The position numbers and the translations under genes are program-made. This document shows, one piece after another, positions 6,369 to 15,031 of a stretch of DNA of 22,671 nucleotides. The notes under the pieces were generated by a model, which saw nothing but the letters and a program-made list of their open reading frames with translations, did not search any database and was not told where the DNA came from. Origin of the DNA: Anaerolineales bacterium UBA3905 (GTDB lineage Bacteria > Chloroflexota > Anaerolineae > Caldilineales > Caldilineaceae); the NCBI GenBank assembly GCA_002391565.1, contig DGFH01000354.1, forward strand, positions 1 to 22,671, in the 5' to 3' direction. Each line of letters opens with the position of its first letter. Positions within the stretch are counted from its first letter, which is position 1.

Positions 6369-7958
6369 TTGACTGAAGAATCAACCTCAGCGCGGTCAGA
6401 ACAGACTTCACATGAAGCCAAACCAGTTGAGCCATCAAGCTCGGCGTCTGCCCAGGCTGATGACATCTCATCGTCACCGGGTGGGCAGCAGACCCCGATC
6501 GCCTTCCGCGCTGTTCGCGGCGGCATCTGGTTGCTAGGCAGTTCCTACTGGACGCTTGCCTTTGGGTTTGTGGCCAACATTTTCCTCATGCGTTTGCTTA
6601 CGCCGCAGATCTATGGCGAATTTGCGTTAGGGATGTTCTTTTACAGCCTGTTTCAGTTGCGCGGGAAACTGGGTCTCAACTTTGCGTTTGCACAACAAAA
6701 AGCCGTCACCGGTGAGACGGTCGGCACGCTGTTCACGCTGGATGTGTTGCTGGGACTGGGCGGTCTGTTGCTGACGCTGGCAGCGACGCCATTCCTTTTG
6801 TATTTTGGCTATTCACAAGCCGTGCTGATCGTGGCGGTGGCGATGGCTGTGCTGGCGTTCCTTGAGAGCTTTCTGGCCGTCTTCGGCGTCGTGCTGGAGG
6901 CAAATCTGCACTTCAAACCCGTGAGCATCATTAGTAGTGTGGTCATGCCCATTTCCTATGTTCCTGCGTTTCTGTTGGCGATGGGCGATGGCAAACAATA
7001 CAGCCTGCTGGCGCAGGCGGCTGCGTTCTCGATCCTCGGGCAGATCGTCGGGTTGTTCTATATTCTCCATGCACTGCGTCCGCTGCTCCGGCTTCACTGG
7101 CAATATCGTCCAGCGCTGGCTGTCGACTATCTGCGGTTTGGCGCCACCACTGGCATCGGCAATTTTATCGCGGGACAGGTGACGCAGCTCGACAATTTTA
7201 TCCTGGGGACGCTTTCCGGCACGACGGCGCTGGGGTATTATGACCGCGCCTACCGGATCGCGCAGTGGCCGGCGCTCTTGCTCAACGCCGTGATCGGACG
7301 GGCGGCTGTGTTCACTTACAGCCAGTTGCGAGATGATCATGAACGGCTACAGCGTTCGTCAACCATGCTGTTGTGGATTTCGGCGAATGTCGCAACGCCG
7401 GTCGCGCTGGCGCTGTTCTTGAGCGCACCTGACCTGGTGCTGCTCTTGTTTGGCGCCCAGTGGTTGCCGGTTGTCCCGATTCTGCGCATCTTGCTGTTAG
7501 TGTCGGTTGTGCGTCCGCTGTGGGAGAATCTGGGCGCTCTGTTTATCGGCGTTGGGCAACCGCGCCGGATCATCGAAGTGTCGCTCGTGCAACTTGCGGT
7601 GCTGGCGGTCGCCGGATTGCTGCTGGCGTACACGGCTGGCGCGGCTGGTATGGCGATGGCTGTCGTTCTGTCCGCCGTGGTTGGACTGCTGGTCGCCTAC
7701 TCGATGCTGCGCCGCCTGTTCCAGTTGCCGCTCTGGGACACCTTTGCGGGCCCATTTCTGGCGGCAGGACTGACGCTGGCGCTATACTGGGGATTGGTGC
7801 GAGTTGTCGGCAGCGAATTGCCGCTCTGGCTTGCCGTTGCCTGGAAGGTTGCCTGGGCGCTCCTGGGTTTCGTACTGTTTTCGGCGCTGGTGCAGCCAAC
7901 ACAATTCCGCAGCCGTCTGGCGTACATTCTGCGTCTGGCGCGTAAGCAAGCTGCGTGA
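6369..7958 (+). CDS. Wzx-type polysaccharide/lipid-linked oligosaccharide flippase
   Basis: The 529-residue protein is a polytopic membrane protein of the polysaccharide transporter (MOP/PST) family. The core begins near residue 48 with AVRGGIWLLGSSYW and contains the RLLTPQIYGEFAL motif and YYDRAYRIAQWP signature of Wzx/lipopolysaccharide exporters, then a run of hydrophobic helices to the C-terminus. It would flip undecaprenyl-linked repeat units across the membrane. An in-frame stop at 6357 and the absence of an earlier start make TTG 6369 the first candidate; it gives an unusual 45-residue Ser/Glu/Ala-rich cytosolic leader. No strong ribosome binding site is seen, so the true start is open. 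It heads the dideoxyhexose genes, 48 bases before rfbF. Confidence 0.87.
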   Translation: MTEESTSARSEQTSHEAKPVEPSSSASAQADDISSSPGGQQTPIAFRAVRGGIWLLGSSYWTLAFGFVANIFLMRLLTPQIYGEFALGMFFYSLFQLRGKLGLNFAFAQQKAVTGETVGTLFTLDVLLGLGGLLLTLAATPFLLYFGYSQAVLIVAVAMAVLAFLESFLAVFGVVLEANLHFKPVSIISSVVMPISYVPAFLLAMGDGKQYSLLAQAAAFSILGQIVGLFYILHALRPLLRLHWQYRPALAVDYLRFGATTGIGNFIAGQVTQLDNFILGTLSGTTALGYYDRAYRIAQWPALLLNAVIGRAAVFTYSQLRDDHERLQRSSTMLLWISANVATPVALALFLSAPDLVLLLFGAQWLPVVPILRILLLVSVVRPLWENLGALFIGVGQPRRIIEVSLVQLAVLAVAGLLLAYTAGAAGMAMAVVLSAVVGLLVAYSMLRRLFQLPLWDTFAGPFLAAGLTLALYWGLVRVVGSELPLWLAVAWKVAWALLGFVLFSALVQPTQFRSRLAYILRLARKQAA

Positions 7959-8006
7959 GATGACCGCAAGGATGCATGAACTGATGCAAATCACAGAAGG
8001 TATGCA

Positions 8007-8777
8007 ATGAGAGTTGTCATTCTGGCCGGTGGACTGGGCACTCGCCTGGCGGAAGAAACAACGGTGCGCCCCAAACCGATGGTCGAGATCGGGGGGCGCC
8101 CGATTCTGACGCACATCATGGGCTGGTATGCAGCGCACGGCTACAAAGAATTTGTGGTTGCGCTTGGCTATAAGGGCGAGATGATCAAGCAATATTTCAT
8201 GCACTACTACGCGCTGAACAGTGACATCACCGTGGCGCTGGGGACAGGGCAATTGACGGTGCATGATAGCCCGCACAGCGACTGGACGGTGCATCTGGTC
8301 GACACTGGCGCACACACCATGACGGGCGGTCGCCTGCGGCGCTTGCACCAGTGGCTGCCGGATGAAACCTTCATGATGACCTACGGCGATGGGTTGTCCA
8401 ACGTCGATATCCGGGCGTTGCATGCGTTTCATGTACGCCACGGTCGCCTGGCGACGGTGACGGCAGCGCGCCCGCCGGCCCGCTTTGGCAACATCCAGCT
8501 CGACGGCGATCAAGTGTTGCGTTTTGCCGAAAAGCCCCAGGCAGGCGAGGGCTGGATCAATGCAGGGTTTTTTGTGCTCAACCGCGCAGCGCTCGATTTT
8601 ATTGAAGGCGACGAAACGATTTGGGAACGCGCCCCGCTGGAACGTCTTGCTCAGGAGGGGCAATTGATGGCGTATCAACACGAAGGCTTCTGGCAGCCAA
8701 TGGATACGCTGCGCGAGAAGCAGTACCTGGAGGAACTCTGGCAGAGCGGGCAAGCCCCGTGGCGGGTGCAGTCATGA
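8007..8777 (+). CDS. rfbF: Glucose-1-phosphate cytidylyltransferase
   Basis: The enzyme joins CTP and alpha-D-glucose-1-phosphate to give CDP-glucose and pyrophosphate (EC 2.7.7.33), the first step to CDP-linked 3,6-dideoxyhexoses. The 256-residue length is that of the family. The N-terminus has the nucleotidyltransferase signature LAGGLGTRLAEET and RPKPM with Lys23. YGDGLSNVD and GFFVLNR..LDFIEGD..WE..PL are further RfbF landmarks. The start ATG follows AGAAGG (spacing about 7). Its stop overlaps the ATG of the CDP-glucose 4,6-dehydratase (ATGA), and the following genes complete the pathway, which separates it from UTP- or dTTP-dependent relatives. Confidence 0.95.
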   Translation: MRVVILAGGLGTRLAEETTVRPKPMVEIGGRPILTHIMGWYAAHGYKEFVVALGYKGEMIKQYFMHYYALNSDITVALGTGQLTVHDSPHSDWTVHLVDTGAHTMTGGRLRRLHQWLPDETFMMTYGDGLSNVDIRALHAFHVRHGRLATVTAARPPARFGNIQLDGDQVLRFAEKPQAGEGWINAGFFVLNRAALDFIEGDETIWERAPLERLAQEGQLMAYQHEGFWQPMDTLREKQYLEELWQSGQAPWRVQS

Positions 8778-9751
8778 GCAGTTTCTGGCGCGACCGTCCG
8801 GTCTTTGTCACCGGCGCCACCGGGCTGGTGGGCGGGTGGCTGGTGCAACGGCTGTTGGCGGCGGGAGCGGATGTGGTGTGCCTGGTGCGCGATTGGGTGC
8901 CACAGTGTGAGCTGGTGCGGACAAACGCCATTGCCCGCGTCAAGGTCGTGCGCGGCGATGTGCGCGACCAGGCGTTGCTGGAGCGCGCCCTGGGTGAGCA
9001 TGAGATCGACACGGTGCTGCATCTTGCCGCTCAGACCATCGTGGGAATCGCCAACCGCAACCCGATTTCGACCTTCGAGACCAACATCCAGGGTTCCTGG
9101 GCGTTGCTGGAAGCGTGTCGGCGCAGTCCGCTGGTCAGACAGATCGTCGTGGCGTCCTCCGATAAGGCGTATGGCGATCAGGAGGTGTTGCCGTACGACG
9201 AGACCACGCCGCTGCAGGGCCAGCATCCCTACGATGTCAGCAAATCGTGCGCCGACCTGATCGCCCACGCCTATGCCAAAAGCTACGAACTCCCGGTTGC
9301 CATCACGCGTTGTGGCAATTTTTATGGTGGGGGAGACCTGAATTGGAATCGGATTGTGCCTGGTACGATTCGCGCCATTCTGCGCGGGCAGCGCCCGGTG
9401 ATTCGATCCGATGGGCGCTACATTCGTGATTATTTCTATGTCGAGGATGGCGCGGCGGCGTACATGCTGCTGGCGGAGCGCCTGGCGAGTCAACCTGACC
9501 TGCGCGGCGAGGCGTTTAATTTTTCCAATGAGCTGCAGGTCACGGTGCTCGACCTGGTTCAAGCCATCCTGAACCTCATGGGTACAGACCTGACGCCGGA
9601 GATTCGCAACGAGGCCGCGAACGAGATTCGCCATCAATTTCTGAGCGCTGCCAAAGCCAGACGCGTGCTCGGTTGGACGCCCCTCTTCACACTGGAGGAA
9701 GGTCTGGCGCGGACGATTGCATGGTATCAGGAGTTTCTTACGCGTGAGTGA
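8774..9751 (+). CDS. rfbG: CDP-glucose 4,6-dehydratase
   Basis: This NAD-dependent extended short-chain dehydrogenase turns CDP-glucose into CDP-4-dehydro-6-deoxyglucose (EC 4.2.1.45). The nucleotide-binding GATGLVGG lies at residues 14-21, the active-site YDVSK at 153-157, and the RfbG-type GNFYGGGDLNWNRIVPG segment follows. Its C-terminus (FLSAAKARRVLGWTPLFTLEEGL..TI.WY) is also typical. At 325 residues it is somewhat shorter than the roughly 357 of enteric RfbG, without losing a recognised motif. ATG 8774 overlaps the rfbF stop by four bases; an upstream open extension to 8621 lies wholly inside rfbF and is not used. rfbH begins eight bases before its stop. Confidence 0.94.
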   Translation: MSSFWRDRPVFVTGATGLVGGWLVQRLLAAGADVVCLVRDWVPQCELVRTNAIARVKVVRGDVRDQALLERALGEHEIDTVLHLAAQTIVGIANRNPISTFETNIQGSWALLEACRRSPLVRQIVVASSDKAYGDQEVLPYDETTPLQGQHPYDVSKSCADLIAHAYAKSYELPVAITRCGNFYGGGDLNWNRIVPGTIRAILRGQRPVIRSDGRYIRDYFYVEDGAAAYMLLAERLASQPDLRGEAFNFSNELQVTVLDLVQAILNLMGTDLTPEIRNEAANEIRHQFLSAAKARRVLGWTPLFTLEEGLARTIAWYQEFLTRE

Positions 9752-11063
9752 TCGAGCCGATGAATTGCGCAGCCAGATCATGGCGCTGACGGCGGAGTAT
9801 TATGCGGCGGCGTTTGCCCCCACGGAATTTGTGCCCGGCGTTTCGCCGGTGCCCGTTTCGGGCAGGGTCTTCGACGCCAGCGAAGTGCAGCATCTGGTCG
9901 ACGCCAGCCTGGACTTCTGGCTAACGACGGGGCGCTTTGCTGCGCAGTTCGAGCGAGAGTTTGCCAGGTTCATGGGGGTGCGCCATGCGGTCCTGGTGAA
10001 TTCAGGGTCATCGGCGAACCTGCTGGCGCTGGCCTGTCTGACTTCCCCCAAATTGGGCGACCGCGCCTTGCAGCCAGGCGACGAGGTGATCACCGTTGCG
10101 GCTGGCTTCCCCACCACGGTCAATCCGATCCTCCAGAATCGACTGACGCCGGTCTTTGTGGACGTGACAATCCCGACCTACAATATCGATGTCACGCAGC
10201 TGGAGTTGGCGCGTTCTGAGAGGACGCGCGCGGTGATGATTGCGCACACGCTGGGCAACCCCTTCGATCTGGATGCGGTGGTGGACTTCACACGCCGCCA
10301 TAACTTATGGTTGATCGAGGACTGTTGTGACGCTGTAGGCGCCACGTACAACGGTCAGAAGGTGGGAACCTTCGGCGATCTGGCGACGGTCAGCTTCTAT
10401 CCGGCGCATCACATCACGATGGGCGAAGGCGGTTGCGTCCTGACCAACAGCAGCCGGCTGAAGACGTTGGTGGAGTCCTTCCGCGATTGGGGGCGCGATT
10501 GCTGGTGCGAGCCGGGCAAGGATAACACATGCGGCAAGCGCTTCGACTGGCAACTCGGCGAACTGCCGCATGGCTATGATCACAAATACACCTATTCGCA
10601 TATCGGCTACAACCTCAAAGCGACCGACATGCAGGCGGCGGTGGGCGTGGCGCAGCTGGCAAAGCTGCCAGCCTTCATCGAAGCCAGGCGTCGGAATTTT
10701 GACATCCTCTGGCGGGGGTTGAGCGATCTGCAGGATGTTCTGGTGCTGCCGCAGGCCACGCCAGGCGCGGAGCCGAGCTGGTTTGGGTTTCCGATGACTG
10801 TGGCTGAAGGCGCGCCGTTTACGCGTAACGAACTTGTTCGATTCCTGGAAAAACATAAGATTGGAACGCGGCTATTGTTTGGAGGCAATCTAGTTCGCCA
10901 GCCAGCATATCGCAACCAGTTCTATCGCACTGTTGGCGAGTTGACAAGCAGTGACCGCATCATGAACAACACATTCTGGATTGGCGTCTATCCTGGCTTG
11001 AATGAAACGATGCTGCGCTTTGTTATCGAAACTGTCAGTCACTTTGTCAGTTGCGCTGTGTAG
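9744..11063 (+). CDS. rfbH: CDP-4-dehydro-6-deoxyglucose 3-dehydrase (E1), PMP and [2Fe-2S] enzyme
   Basis: The 439-residue protein has the aspartate aminotransferase fold of the DegT/AryC1 superfamily but with His222 (SFYPAHHITMGEGG) where aminotransferases have the PLP lysine, the hallmark of RfbH/DdhC/AscC. Four cysteines, 195, 253, 255 and 263, fit the C-X57-C-X1-C-X7-C pattern of the [2Fe-2S] cluster in this enzyme exactly. It uses PMP to remove the C3 hydroxyl of CDP-4-dehydro-6-deoxyglucose, with electrons from a flavin/iron-sulfur reductase (E3), which is not encoded nearby. GTG 9744 follows CAGGAG by 10 bases and overlaps the rfbG stop by eight; it gives the usual SDRADELRSQI N-terminus. 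Confidence 0.95.
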   Translation: MSDRADELRSQIMALTAEYYAAAFAPTEFVPGVSPVPVSGRVFDASEVQHLVDASLDFWLTTGRFAAQFEREFARFMGVRHAVLVNSGSSANLLALACLTSPKLGDRALQPGDEVITVAAGFPTTVNPILQNRLTPVFVDVTIPTYNIDVTQLELARSERTRAVMIAHTLGNPFDLDAVVDFTRRHNLWLIEDCCDAVGATYNGQKVGTFGDLATVSFYPAHHITMGEGGCVLTNSSRLKTLVESFRDWGRDCWCEPGKDNTCGKRFDWQLGELPHGYDHKYTYSHIGYNLKATDMQAAVGVAQLAKLPAFIEARRRNFDILWRGLSDLQDVLVLPQATPGAEPSWFGFPMTVAEGAPFTRNELVRFLEKHKIGTRLLFGGNLVRQPAYRNQFYRTVGELTSSDRIMNNTFWIGVYPGLNETMLRFVIETVSHFVSCAV

Positions 11064-11084
11064 AGGCGCACCCGCATCAAGCGT

Positions 11085-12005
11085 ATGTCAACCATCGTGA
11101 TCAGCGGCGCATCCGGCTTTTTGGGTAGCCACCTCGTTCGCCATTTTGCCAGGGATGGTCATCATGTGATTGCCCTGGTGCGCGCCCGAAGCTCTTTACG
11201 TCGTTTGAGTGATGTACTGAACAGGGTGCAATTGCATGTTGTTGATGTGGAGAATTGGGAAGACCTGCTGATTGCGCAGAGACCGATCGACGCAGTGATC
11301 CACACCGCAACCGACTACGGACGTACTGGCGTCTCTTTGAGCAAACTGGTGGATACGAACGTTGTCTGGGCGTTGCGCATCGCCGAGGCATCCATCCAGG
11401 CGCAGGCGACCTGTTTTCTGAACGCCGGGACAGCGCTGCCGCCAGAGGTGAGTCCATATGCGCTAAGTAAATATCATTTTGCACAATGGCAAATGCTTCT
11501 GGCGGAGAACTCTGAAACGAGTTTTGTCGACGTTGCGCTAGAGACGTTGTATGGAGAAGACGACGATCCGGCAAAATTCATCACGCATGTGATCACTAGC
11601 TGCCTGGACAATGTGGAACGACTTGCCTTGACCACTGGCGAGCAAAAGCGGGACTTTGTCTACATACAAGACGTAGTCGCAGCATTTGCCCGACTGGTGG
11701 AGTTTTACACCGGCGTTCAGGCGCAACAATGCTCAAGCCGATACGCAACTTATGCGGTGGGGAGCGGCGTCGCTGTTGCCGTTCGTCAGGCGGTTGAATT
11801 GATCCACCGACTCACCGGGTCTCGAACTTTTCTGGATTTCGGCGCAGCGCCACACCGCACGCATGAGGTCATGTTTTCGCAGGCGAACCTTGCTGCCATG
11901 CGGAGATTGAACTGGGCGCCGCAGTACGACCTGGAAGAAGGATTAAGCCGCACGATTGCGTGGTGGAGGCTGCATAAGGAGGAGCGATTACAATGCGCTG
12001 GCTGA
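11085..12005 (+). CDS. rfbS: CDP-paratose synthase (CDP-3,6-dideoxyhexose 4-reductase)
   Basis: This 306-residue short-chain dehydrogenase has GASGFLG at residues 8-14 and the catalytic pair Tyr125/Lys129 in SPYALSKYH. The segments HTATDYGR, FLNAGTALPPE, LYGEDDDPAKF and TTGEQKRDFVYIQDV match, as I recall those sequences, the RfbS/RfbJ family; the NAGTALPP stretch is nearer to paratose synthase than to abequose synthase. It would reduce the C4 ketone of CDP-4-dehydro-3,6-dideoxyglucose with NADPH to give CDP-paratose. The next gene, a CDP-paratose 2-epimerase, supports paratose over abequose. No clear ribosome binding site lies before ATG 11085. The stop overlaps the next start by 13 bases. 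Confidence 0.85.
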   Translation: MSTIVISGASGFLGSHLVRHFARDGHHVIALVRARSSLRRLSDVLNRVQLHVVDVENWEDLLIAQRPIDAVIHTATDYGRTGVSLSKLVDTNVVWALRIAEASIQAQATCFLNAGTALPPEVSPYALSKYHFAQWQMLLAENSETSFVDVALETLYGEDDDPAKFITHVITSCLDNVERLALTTGEQKRDFVYIQDVVAAFARLVEFYTGVQAQQCSSRYATYAVGSGVAVAVRQAVELIHRLTGSRTFLDFGAAPHRTHEVMFSQANLAAMRRLNWAPQYDLEEGLSRTIAWWRLHKEERLQCAG

Positions 12006-13030
12006 TTACTGGGGGATGCGGTTTTCTCGGCGCTAACGTGGCTGACCACTGTCTGGCACGCGGGGAGGAGGTCGTTGTTCTCGACAACCTGAGCCGGGTA
12101 GGCAGCAGCCAAAACCTGGACTGGCTACGCGCGCGTCACGGTCAGGATTGGCGCATGGTGCAGGAGGATATTCGCAACACTGACGGCGTCGCACATCTCA
12201 TCGCAGAAGTGAAGCCTGATGCTATTATCCACTTGGCCGGTCAAGTGGCAATGACTACTAGTCTTGCCAACCCTCGGCTCGATTTTGAGATCAACGCGCT
12301 TGGTTCCCTCAATGTACTGGAAGCCGTTCGCTTGAAGTCCTGCGAATCAATCGTTCTGTACTCATCTACAAACAAAGTATATGGTGACCTGGAATGGGTG
12401 CATTATGTCGAAACGCCTACGCGCTATGTTACGCCTGATTATCCCAATGGTTTTGACGAAAGCCTTCCGCTGAGCTTTGAATCGCCGTATGGTTGCTCCA
12501 AAGGGTGTGCTGACCAGTATATGCTGGATTACGCCCGTATGTTTGGCATCCGTACTGTAGTTTTTCGCCATTCCTCGATGTACGGCGGGCGCCAATTCGC
12601 CACCTACGATCAAGGGTGGGTGGGCTGGTTTTGTTTGCAGGCGCTGCAGACGGCTCGCAGCCCAGCTGAGCATTCCTTCACCATCTCTGGAAATGGCAAA
12701 CAGGTGCGCGACGTCCTGCATGTCGATGATCTCGTGCGGCTTTATCTGGACTGTACAGCACCTCACATTGATCAGGCGGTGGGGCAAGTCTTCAATATTG
12801 GCGGCGGGATGGAGCAAAGTCTTTCGCTCCTGGAACTCCTACAATTTTTGGAAAATACGCTAGAGATTGCACTGAATCCTCAACGCCTGCCGCCGCGCGC
12901 CAGCGATCAGAAAGTGTTCGTCGCCGATATAGCCAAAGCCAGGCGCCTGTTAAGCTGGACGCCGCGCATCAGCGCGCAAGAAGGCATTGTCAACATGCTG
13001 GCTTGGTTGCAAACTGAGGTGACGCCATGA
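11993..13030 (+). CDS. rfbE: CDP-paratose 2-epimerase (CDP-tyvelose epimerase)
   Basis: This 345-residue NAD-dependent extended short-chain dehydrogenase inverts C2 of CDP-paratose to make CDP-tyvelose (EC 5.1.3.10). Signature parts include GGCGFLG (7-13), HLAGQVAMTTS, YSSTNKVYGDLE, YPNGFDES, and SPYGCSKGCADQYMLDYAR with Tyr166/Lys170, then RHSSMYGGRQFATYDQGWVG and FTISGNGKQVRDVLHVDD. These stretches are near-identical to the enteric TyvE/RfbE sequence as I know it, which makes this one of the firmest calls in the window. ATG 11993 has a strong ribosome binding site (AAGGAGG, 11976-11982), notable where most neighbours rely on coupling. Its stop overlaps the following glycosyltransferase start (ATGA). 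Confidence 0.95.
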   Translation: MRWLITGGCGFLGANVADHCLARGEEVVVLDNLSRVGSSQNLDWLRARHGQDWRMVQEDIRNTDGVAHLIAEVKPDAIIHLAGQVAMTTSLANPRLDFEINALGSLNVLEAVRLKSCESIVLYSSTNKVYGDLEWVHYVETPTRYVTPDYPNGFDESLPLSFESPYGCSKGCADQYMLDYARMFGIRTVVFRHSSMYGGRQFATYDQGWVGWFCLQALQTARSPAEHSFTISGNGKQVRDVLHVDDLVRLYLDCTAPHIDQAVGQVFNIGGGMEQSLSLLELLQFLENTLEIALNPQRLPPRASDQKVFVADIAKARRLLSWTPRISAQEGIVNMLAWLQTEVTP

Positions 13031-13917
13031 AACAGCCTCTGCTCACTATCGCTATCCCCACCTACAATCGGGCGCAGAAACTGGATAAACAGCTCGCCTG
13101 GGCAGTCAACGCCATCGATGGCCGCTGGGATGAGGTGGAATTGATCGTGTCGGACAATGCCTCGCCTGATGAAACGCCGCAGGTCTGTGAGAAATGGAAA
13201 GAACGGAGTGGTGGATGTCTGAAGATATCGCGACAACTGCAAAACATAGGACTTGCGCGCAATGTTCTATTCTGCATCAAAAAAGCGCAAGGCGAATTCG
13301 TTTGGGTGGTAGGGGATGATGACGCTATCTTTGACGATACAATTGAGTGGATATTGAACCAACTTCGTAGCGATCTGGCGTCTTCATTGTCATATCTTCA
13401 TCTGAATGTACGTACGAGAGACGGGTATGAAGGAGAAATTCTGCAAGATCGCGTTTACCCATTTCAGCATGATAGATTTGCCTCACCCGGCACGCAGTTA
13501 TTTCAGGAGTGCGCTGACCTGGAAGAAGGGTGGATGCTTTTGATCACAGCAAACATTTACGCCACTCACATTGCCCAAAAGGCTGCTACTCGTTGGTCTG
13601 CAATTGAGAACAACCTGGCTTTTCCGTTGTTTTTATCTGGATATGCTGCCGCCAACGGTTCCATGATGGTCAAGGCTGCTCCTTCGCTCATCTACCCGCA
13701 TCATACTGGGTCGCACTTGGGCACCTGGCTCAACACAGTATTTCACGATATCCCCGCTGCCTATTTGGCGTTGCGACAGGAGGGATATTCCCCTGGCTTC
13801 ATCCGACGCAGGATTTTGACGCGAGCATCGTTTCTGGTGTTTGCAGCGCGTTTCCCCGTGCAGTTCGTGAAAGCGTTATATATTTACTTTAGGGCGGCGC
13901 GCATGAAGAACCGATGA
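13027..13917 (+). CDS. Family 2 glycosyltransferase, candidate tyvelosyl/dideoxyhexosyl transferase
   Basis: The 296-residue protein has a GT-A fold of family 2: TIAIPTYNRAQKL at the N-terminus, VSDNASPDETP, NIGLARNV and the metal-binding acidic cluster in VGDDDAI. It is cytosolic, with a basic C-terminal tail (YFRAARMKNR) that may touch the membrane. It begins inside the stop codon of the CDP-tyvelose epimerase gene, the position held by the abequosyl/tyvelosyl transferase rfbV (after wzx) in Salmonella loci, and its layout (WVVGDDDA) is reminiscent of that protein. The acceptor and donor are therefore an inference from context. Base composition falls here to clearly lower GC than in the flanking genes. 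Confidence 0.85.
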   Translation: MKQPLLTIAIPTYNRAQKLDKQLAWAVNAIDGRWDEVELIVSDNASPDETPQVCEKWKERSGGCLKISRQLQNIGLARNVLFCIKKAQGEFVWVVGDDDAIFDDTIEWILNQLRSDLASSLSYLHLNVRTRDGYEGEILQDRVYPFQHDRFASPGTQLFQECADLEEGWMLLITANIYATHIAQKAATRWSAIENNLAFPLFLSGYAAANGSMMVKAAPSLIYPHHTGSHLGTWLNTVFHDIPAAYLALRQEGYSPGFIRRRILTRASFLVFAARFPVQFVKALYIYFRAARMKNR

Positions 13918-13936
13918 AAGACGAAGATAGTCTGTT

Positions 13937-15007
13937 ATGGTAGACTCAACCAAGACACCTCTTATTTCCGTACTCATTGCCACCTACAACCGCGCCAACA
14001 GCCTGCGCCGTGCGATTGAGAGCGTGCTGGCCCAACCCGGCGACTTCTACGAACTTGTGGTTGTAAACGATGCGTCCCCAGATGATACTGATGCAGCGGT
14101 GCAGCCCTATCTGGCCGACCCACGCGTTCGCTATTACCGCAATGAAGTAAATCTTGGCATGCGAGACAATTATATCAAGATTTTTCAAGAGGCTAGAGGT
14201 GATTACATCTTCATTCTCACGGATGACGACTGGATGGTTGAAGACGGACTGAAATACGTTGTCGCGGTCATCGAGCGACATCCAGAGGTGGGATATATCT
14301 TGAGTGATTTGCCTACAGTAGATGCTCGCACCGGTCAGATTTTTGGCGTTGATCGCGCCTATGCCGAAGACAAATTGCTCGAGCCCAGCCTGGAAAATAT
14401 GGCGCAGTTGCTTGGCCTGGCCTGGGTGCTTTCCAGGCAAGTGATCAGACGCGATCTGGTTGACTGGGATGCCTGGCTGAAATTCAAACAAAGCATCTTT
14501 TTCCCCGTGATTTACAGCGGGCGCGCAATGCTCAAGGCGCCTATCTACTATATCGCCAGAAATCTGGTCATGCACACCTGGTTTAATGAGGTGTATTGGC
14601 ACAAATTTGGAAAAGATGAACTTGAGATTGGCTTCAATTTGTCGTCCGATCTCCATCAGGCAATGCGGGCCGTCCTGTACGACTATGAGCTGACGCCAGA
14701 AGTGCGCAAGATCATCCAACGTTGGGAGAGAAAGACCCTGGTGCTCTATCTAAATGGCGAGCATGCAGGGTTCTATGATCTCATCCGCGCCATGGGATTT
14801 CGCCCAGCACTCGCCAAATTGCGCACTGGTTTCAATCTTGATAATGGCGCTTATTGGGTTATCATCTTCTCTCTGATGCAAACCCCATTTCGACGCATCT
14901 GGATTCTGGCCAAATCCCAGATGCGCCAACATGCACCAAACCAGTTTGCCATCCTGAAGAAGCTGAAGAACCGGATTGATGGCTCGTTCAAGCCCAGACT
15001 CGATTGA
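13937..15007 (+). CDS. Family 2 glycosyltransferase
   Basis: The 356-residue protein has the GT-A core: ISVLIATYNRANSLRRAI, VVNDASPDDTD, NLGMRDNYIKIF and ILTDDDWM with the metal-binding acidic cluster. A long C-terminal region follows with no transmembrane helix that I would trust; a hydrophobic patch near WVIIFSLMQTPF may be membrane-associated. It transfers a sugar from an activated donor to a growing glycan, but its donor and acceptor cannot be read from sequence. It starts 19 bases after the preceding GT2 gene, shares its lower GC content and ends before a small hairpin. Confidence 0.86.
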   Translation: MVDSTKTPLISVLIATYNRANSLRRAIESVLAQPGDFYELVVVNDASPDDTDAAVQPYLADPRVRYYRNEVNLGMRDNYIKIFQEARGDYIFILTDDDWMVEDGLKYVVAVIERHPEVGYILSDLPTVDARTGQIFGVDRAYAEDKLLEPSLENMAQLLGLAWVLSRQVIRRDLVDWDAWLKFKQSIFFPVIYSGRAMLKAPIYYIARNLVMHTWFNEVYWHKFGKDELEIGFNLSSDLHQAMRAVLYDYELTPEVRKIIQRWERKTLVLYLNGEHAGFYDLIRAMGFRPALAKLRTGFNLDNGAYWVIIFSLMQTPFRRIWILAKSQMRQHAPNQFAILKKLKNRIDGSFKPRLD

Positions 15008-15031
15008 CACCAACCTGATGACGCAACTTTT

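Noticed and set aside
8621..8773. Extended RfbG start inside rfbF
   Set aside because: ATG 8774 gives the standard dehydratase N-terminus and overlaps the rfbF stop; the extension has no similarity to the family.
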